DNA from: Epiperipatus broadwayi | Taxonomy: Eukaryota; Onychophora; Udeonychophora; Euonychophora; Peripatidae | Direction of reading: 5' to 3' | Length of the DNA stretch: 64,000 nucleotides | Assembly: GCA_028023455.1 (NCBI GenBank) | Contig: JAQFVV010006313.1 | Coordinates: 1,124,992-1,188,991 of the forward strand | Shown: one piece after another, positions 61,063 through 64,000 of the stretch | Position numbering within the stretch: position 1 is the first letter of the stretch | How the letters are laid out: each line of letters starts with the position of its first letter | Program-made: the position numbers and the translations under genes | Notes under the pieces: model-generated | The model's database searches: none | What the model saw: the letters and a program-made list of their open reading frames with translations, nothing else | What the model was told of the DNA's origin: nothing

Positions 61063-61709
61063 ATTTTAATTCTGTTCAAAATAAATATTTATATTTAGAC
61101 TTAATCCAGTTGTTCGAATCTCCTTATTCTTTATATTTATGTATACTTGTAATTTAATATCTTGGGTTCACTCAATCTCATCATCATCATCACCAGCTGA
61201 GTCTCATGTAAAACATTGTAACACCGGGCTGGGATATAATGAATATATGTGGTATCACTGTATGTGTTGTTCATAATGTTATAGATTTGAGGAATGGGCA
61301 AATAGGTTAGAATTCATGATTGCTCCTGACCTGTGTATCTTGCACATGATTGGATTTGGGGTACTTTTGATTAGATTCTAAAGCTTGTTGGATGGACATA
61401 CATTTTTGACCGGTACAGTATTTATCACAGTCATTTTAAATAGAGCTTAAAATGTGGCTAGCTAAAAAAAATTAAATTTGTTAGTTTATACTTTTTATAT
61501 TGATTTTATAAGTAGTATAGGTTTAAATTTACAAATAGAGAATTTACAAAGAGATTTAAAATATATTAAAGTTATTTTGATGTAATTTAAATAATAAAAG
61601 CAATATAATATGTCATTTAAAAGATAAAATTAATTTATGTTTATTATATTTACCTGATATAACAATAAAAAAACAATCATCTAATTACATTGTTAACCCT
61701 CTAATATTG
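61061..61709. other. No recognisable gene
   Basis: Slightly G+C-richer at 61,160-61,400, including a short (ATC)n-type run (TCATCATCATCATCACC). Not identified. Confidence 0.5.
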
Positions 61710-62185
61710 CAACTTTTTTTGATTTTTTTTGTCTCATGCTCAACATAAAATATGTGATAAAACCATTATTACTTATCAGAAAATAATAAATTTGACTTCA
61801 TTTGATATTGTTGTTTATTAATGAAATAAATTTTAAATGTTCACATTTTGTTTTTATACATATTTAAAAAATGAGATTGTAATAAAACCAATAAGATTAC
61901 ACATCATCATTTCTAGAAAGATTATTTTCATGTTACAAAATCAACAAAATCTTGATTATTTCTGATTTTTTTAAAATTCTGAATGAATATTTATTCAATA
62001 TTTATTGCAAAATTATGATATTTTCATAGTTGTAATTATAATTAGATTGCTTATACAGAGCTTCAGGCCATATTTATATTACTGCTAATATAACATTCTA
62101 TTTTTGACAATAAAATATTTCCATTCAAAATAAGTTATTAACAATTTGTCTTTCTTTATATCTAATAAATATTGTGTAAATTATT
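61710..62185 (+). repeat. Dispersed repeat, second copy (see 33,745-34,240)
   Basis: Same-strand, diverged copy of the block within the unit-A insertion. Shared anchors include TTGACTTCATTTGATA, TTTCTAGAAAGATTATTTTC and CAAAATAAGTTATTAA. No terminal repeats or flanking duplication found here; probably truncated. Confidence 0.87.
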
Positions 62186-62933
62186 GTAAAAAAATCTAAA
62201 ACTAATAAATTTAAAATGTGTTTGGTTATTTGACCTATTTTCTTTAAATGAAAATACACTTCTGCATATATTCAGCAAAAGTTATTTTTCATTAAAATAT
62301 TGATAGAAAAATAATGTAATTTTTTTTGTGTGTTTAGCTGAACATGGAATTTTACTTATAGGTATATTTTGGACTATTTCCATTATTTGTTAAATGTTTT
62401 TAGTAAAATTCAAGCTTTATTTTTCTTTAAAATAAAATCATTATTACTATAATACTTATATCCTAAGCAGTGTGTTATTTTTGGCAATTGAATCTAATTG
62501 AAAAATTTAAGTATTTTTAATCATTATTTTTGTTTTATATTTAGCAATTAAACAAGAAAATAAAAATAGTCCATCTTATAATTAAAATATTTTTGTGTTT
62601 ATATTAAAGACAACTTTTATTCTATATATATATATATTGAAGCTGGAAATCTGTTCTGCAGTTTTGCACTTCACCTAGTGCCAATTATATAAGCACTAGA
62701 ATGGGTTTGAACCTGAATTATATCTAAATTTAATAGGCAATAGTATATATATATATAGAGAGAGATGTATGGATACACAAAGATCTAGTTCCCCTGCCCA
62801 TTCAACTTGCACGTGTGTATGTGCCTATGAAAATTAACATTTGAAAGTTATAAAATTTTGTAATTTTATTTCAATAACTTTCTAATCAATGTATATTATA
62901 TATATTTTGTAAATTTTAGATTTTGCAGGCAAT
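62186..62933. other. No recognisable gene
   Basis: A+T-rich with TA tracts at 62,620-62,640 and 62,743-62,760. Confidence 0.5.
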
Positions 62934-63368
62934 AATTTGTATAAAAATAAAATTGTCATTTAAGAGACAAGCAATAGTATTTTGGAAATTTATTGCTAGT
63001 AATTTGTAATTATAAATTTATTAAATGCACATTGATTACGTAGAAATATTTACTGAGGCTATAACCTCGATAATATGCATATAAAATATGATAGTAGGGA
63101 CCTCTACAGTTCCCTTCTTTTCTTCCATAGCATAAGCTTGTGGTTAAAACACCTGTAGAGGTCCCTACTATCGTATTTTATATGCATATTATCGAGGTTC
63201 TTTTCTTTCATAGCATAAGCTTGTGGTTAAAACACCTGTAGAGGTCCCTACTATTGTATTTTATAAATTATCGAGGTTATAGCCTCAGTAAATATTGCTA
63301 GTAATTTGTGTAAAAGTAAAATTGTCATTTAAGAGACAAACAACAGTATCATGGAAATTTATTACTAA
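62934..63368. repeat. 66-bp direct repeats flanking a palindromic element
   Basis: AATTTGTATAAAAATAAAAT then TGTCATTTAAGAGACAA ... TGGAAATTTATT at 62,934-62,999 recurs as AATTTGTGTAAAAGTAAAAT ... at 63,303-63,368, about 10% different. TTGCTAGTAATTTGT also occurs on both sides (about 62,992 and 63,295). Between the copies lie the 36-nt block shared with 10,745 and the palindrome at 63,045-63,296. Confidence 0.9.
63045..63296. repeat. Palindromic element with internal 83-bp tandem repeat
   Basis: Left end AATATTTACTGAGGCTATAA then CCTCGATAAT, ATAGTAGGGACCTCTACAG. The right end is the reverse complement (CTGTAGAGGTCCCTACTAT ... TTATCGAGG ... GCCTCAGTAAATATT), arms of ~60 bp. The segment from CATAGCATAAGCTTGTGGTT to ATCGAGGTTCTTTTC occurs twice (period 83: 63,127 and 63,210). 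G+C is higher than in the flanks. MITE-like, family unknown. Confidence 0.93.
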
Positions 63369-64000
63369 TAGTTTGTCTAAAGTAAATGGATATTTAAGAG
63401 TGAAACAATGCAATCCATCAGTCTTAAAATTTTGTGAACCATTGTGTCATTCTAAAAGATACACGAAGGTTATAGGTTCCAGAGATTCTTTAATTATTTT
63501 GTCTAGTCATTGTTCTGGTTTTTTTCATTCCCATATATGGAAATGGAGGTCATCTTTAAATCTCAACCAAGTGTCTGAGTTTGAGACAATGGCCAGCATT
63601 CTTTACATATTTGCTTAAGTATAAATAGTTAAATTCTATATTCTTCTGAGCTTTTTATTTTGCTCTGTTCTGATATCATATCATTCATGCAAGTTTGCAT
63701 TGTGTAGCAAATCATGAAGGGGTAAGGTGAGATTGTCCACTTGCCATACCTCTGGAAAGCTTACTTAGCTCACTATGCCATAGTCAGAAACATCTAGACC
63801 AAATATGCAGATAGTTCAATGATATGTGTGCCTAAAAGTGAATTTTGAATCTCTACCAATGCATGTTTACAACACAAGCTAGTTCATTGATCATGATTCA
63901 CCAATTACCTACGTGATCGTGTCCTCAAGCCCAAGGTAACATCTACATTGCCATCAGTTTGAACTTTTAATTAATAAATTATTCTAACCTTAAACTATAT
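63369..64000. other. No recognisable gene
   Basis: An open stretch runs to 63,618 with a protein-like but unrecognised composition (for example FEPLCHSKRY-like wording is absent from families I know). It starts inside the repeat at 63,295, so a host gene is unlikely. The last 380 bp are less A+T-rich, without recognised features. Confidence 0.4.

Noticed and set aside
63295-63618. A 107-codon plus-strand open frame as a host gene.
   Set aside because: It begins inside a direct repeat beside a palindromic element, has no recognised similarity, and no splice or promoter signals were evident.

Overview
The window is very A+T-rich (roughly three quarters A+T by eye) with long stretches of tandem TA and homopolymers. 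It holds no intact host protein-coding gene that I can defend, and no rRNA, tRNA or CRISPR. Everything that can be recognised is mobile-element debris of animal type: Ty3/gypsy, RTE-type LINEs, Penelope-like elements (PLEs), hAT, Merlin/ISXO2-like, a tRNA-like SINE and several hairpin (MITE-like) repeats. Together with CpG depletion over much of the sequence, this suggests an intergenic or intronic block of an invertebrate metazoan genome with germline CpG methylation. I cannot place the species.

Layout. 0.8-1.6 kb: a ~375-bp tandem repeat. 2.4-3.0 kb: a dead Merlin/ISXO2-like transposase on the minus strand, abutting a dead Ty3/gypsy element (3.0-7.8 kb, plus strand, gag-protease-RT-RNase H-integrase order). 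8.6-8.8 kb: two TA-cored palindromes. 8.8-20.5 kb: gene-poor, CpG-poor sequence. 21.2-22.7 kb: a deleted hAT copy that contains a younger, poly(A)-tailed retrocopy of an unidentified cellular mRNA. 23.9-25.3 kb: a 115-bp tandem repeat and two inverted repeats. 28.2-29.95 kb: a stretch where CpG is not depleted, the best candidate for a regulatory region.

The most informative structure is a degenerate head-to-tail tandem duplication. Unit A is ~32.3-42.1 kb and unit B ~42.1-48.6 kb. The units share an old RTE fragment, so that fragment predates the duplication. Afterwards each unit took its own insertions. Unit A has a younger RTE at 37.5-39.1 kb, a 1.6-kb possible pogo/Tigger-like insertion and a 1.3-kb unidentified insertion. 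Unit B has a hAT copy at 45.8-46.9 kb, with the matching empty site in A at ~40.42 kb, and a tRNA-like SINE at 47.4-47.5 kb. Each unit therefore serves as the pre-insertion reference for the other.

Right of unit B lie a PLE reverse-transcriptase fragment (48.6-50.4 kb), a second RTE with endonuclease and RT remnants (50.5-52.9 kb), a PLE 3' part with a GIY-YIG endonuclease remnant inside inverted terminal repeats (57.1-58.1 kb), a 124-bp-arm hairpin (58.26-58.55 kb) and a palindromic element with an internal 83-bp repeat (63.05-63.30 kb). All coding remnants carry stops, frameshifts or lost catalytic residues, so none is expected to be active. I found no convincing new biological system. The strongest leads are the duplication with reciprocal empty sites, the retrocopy nested in a hAT element, and the CpG-retaining segment.
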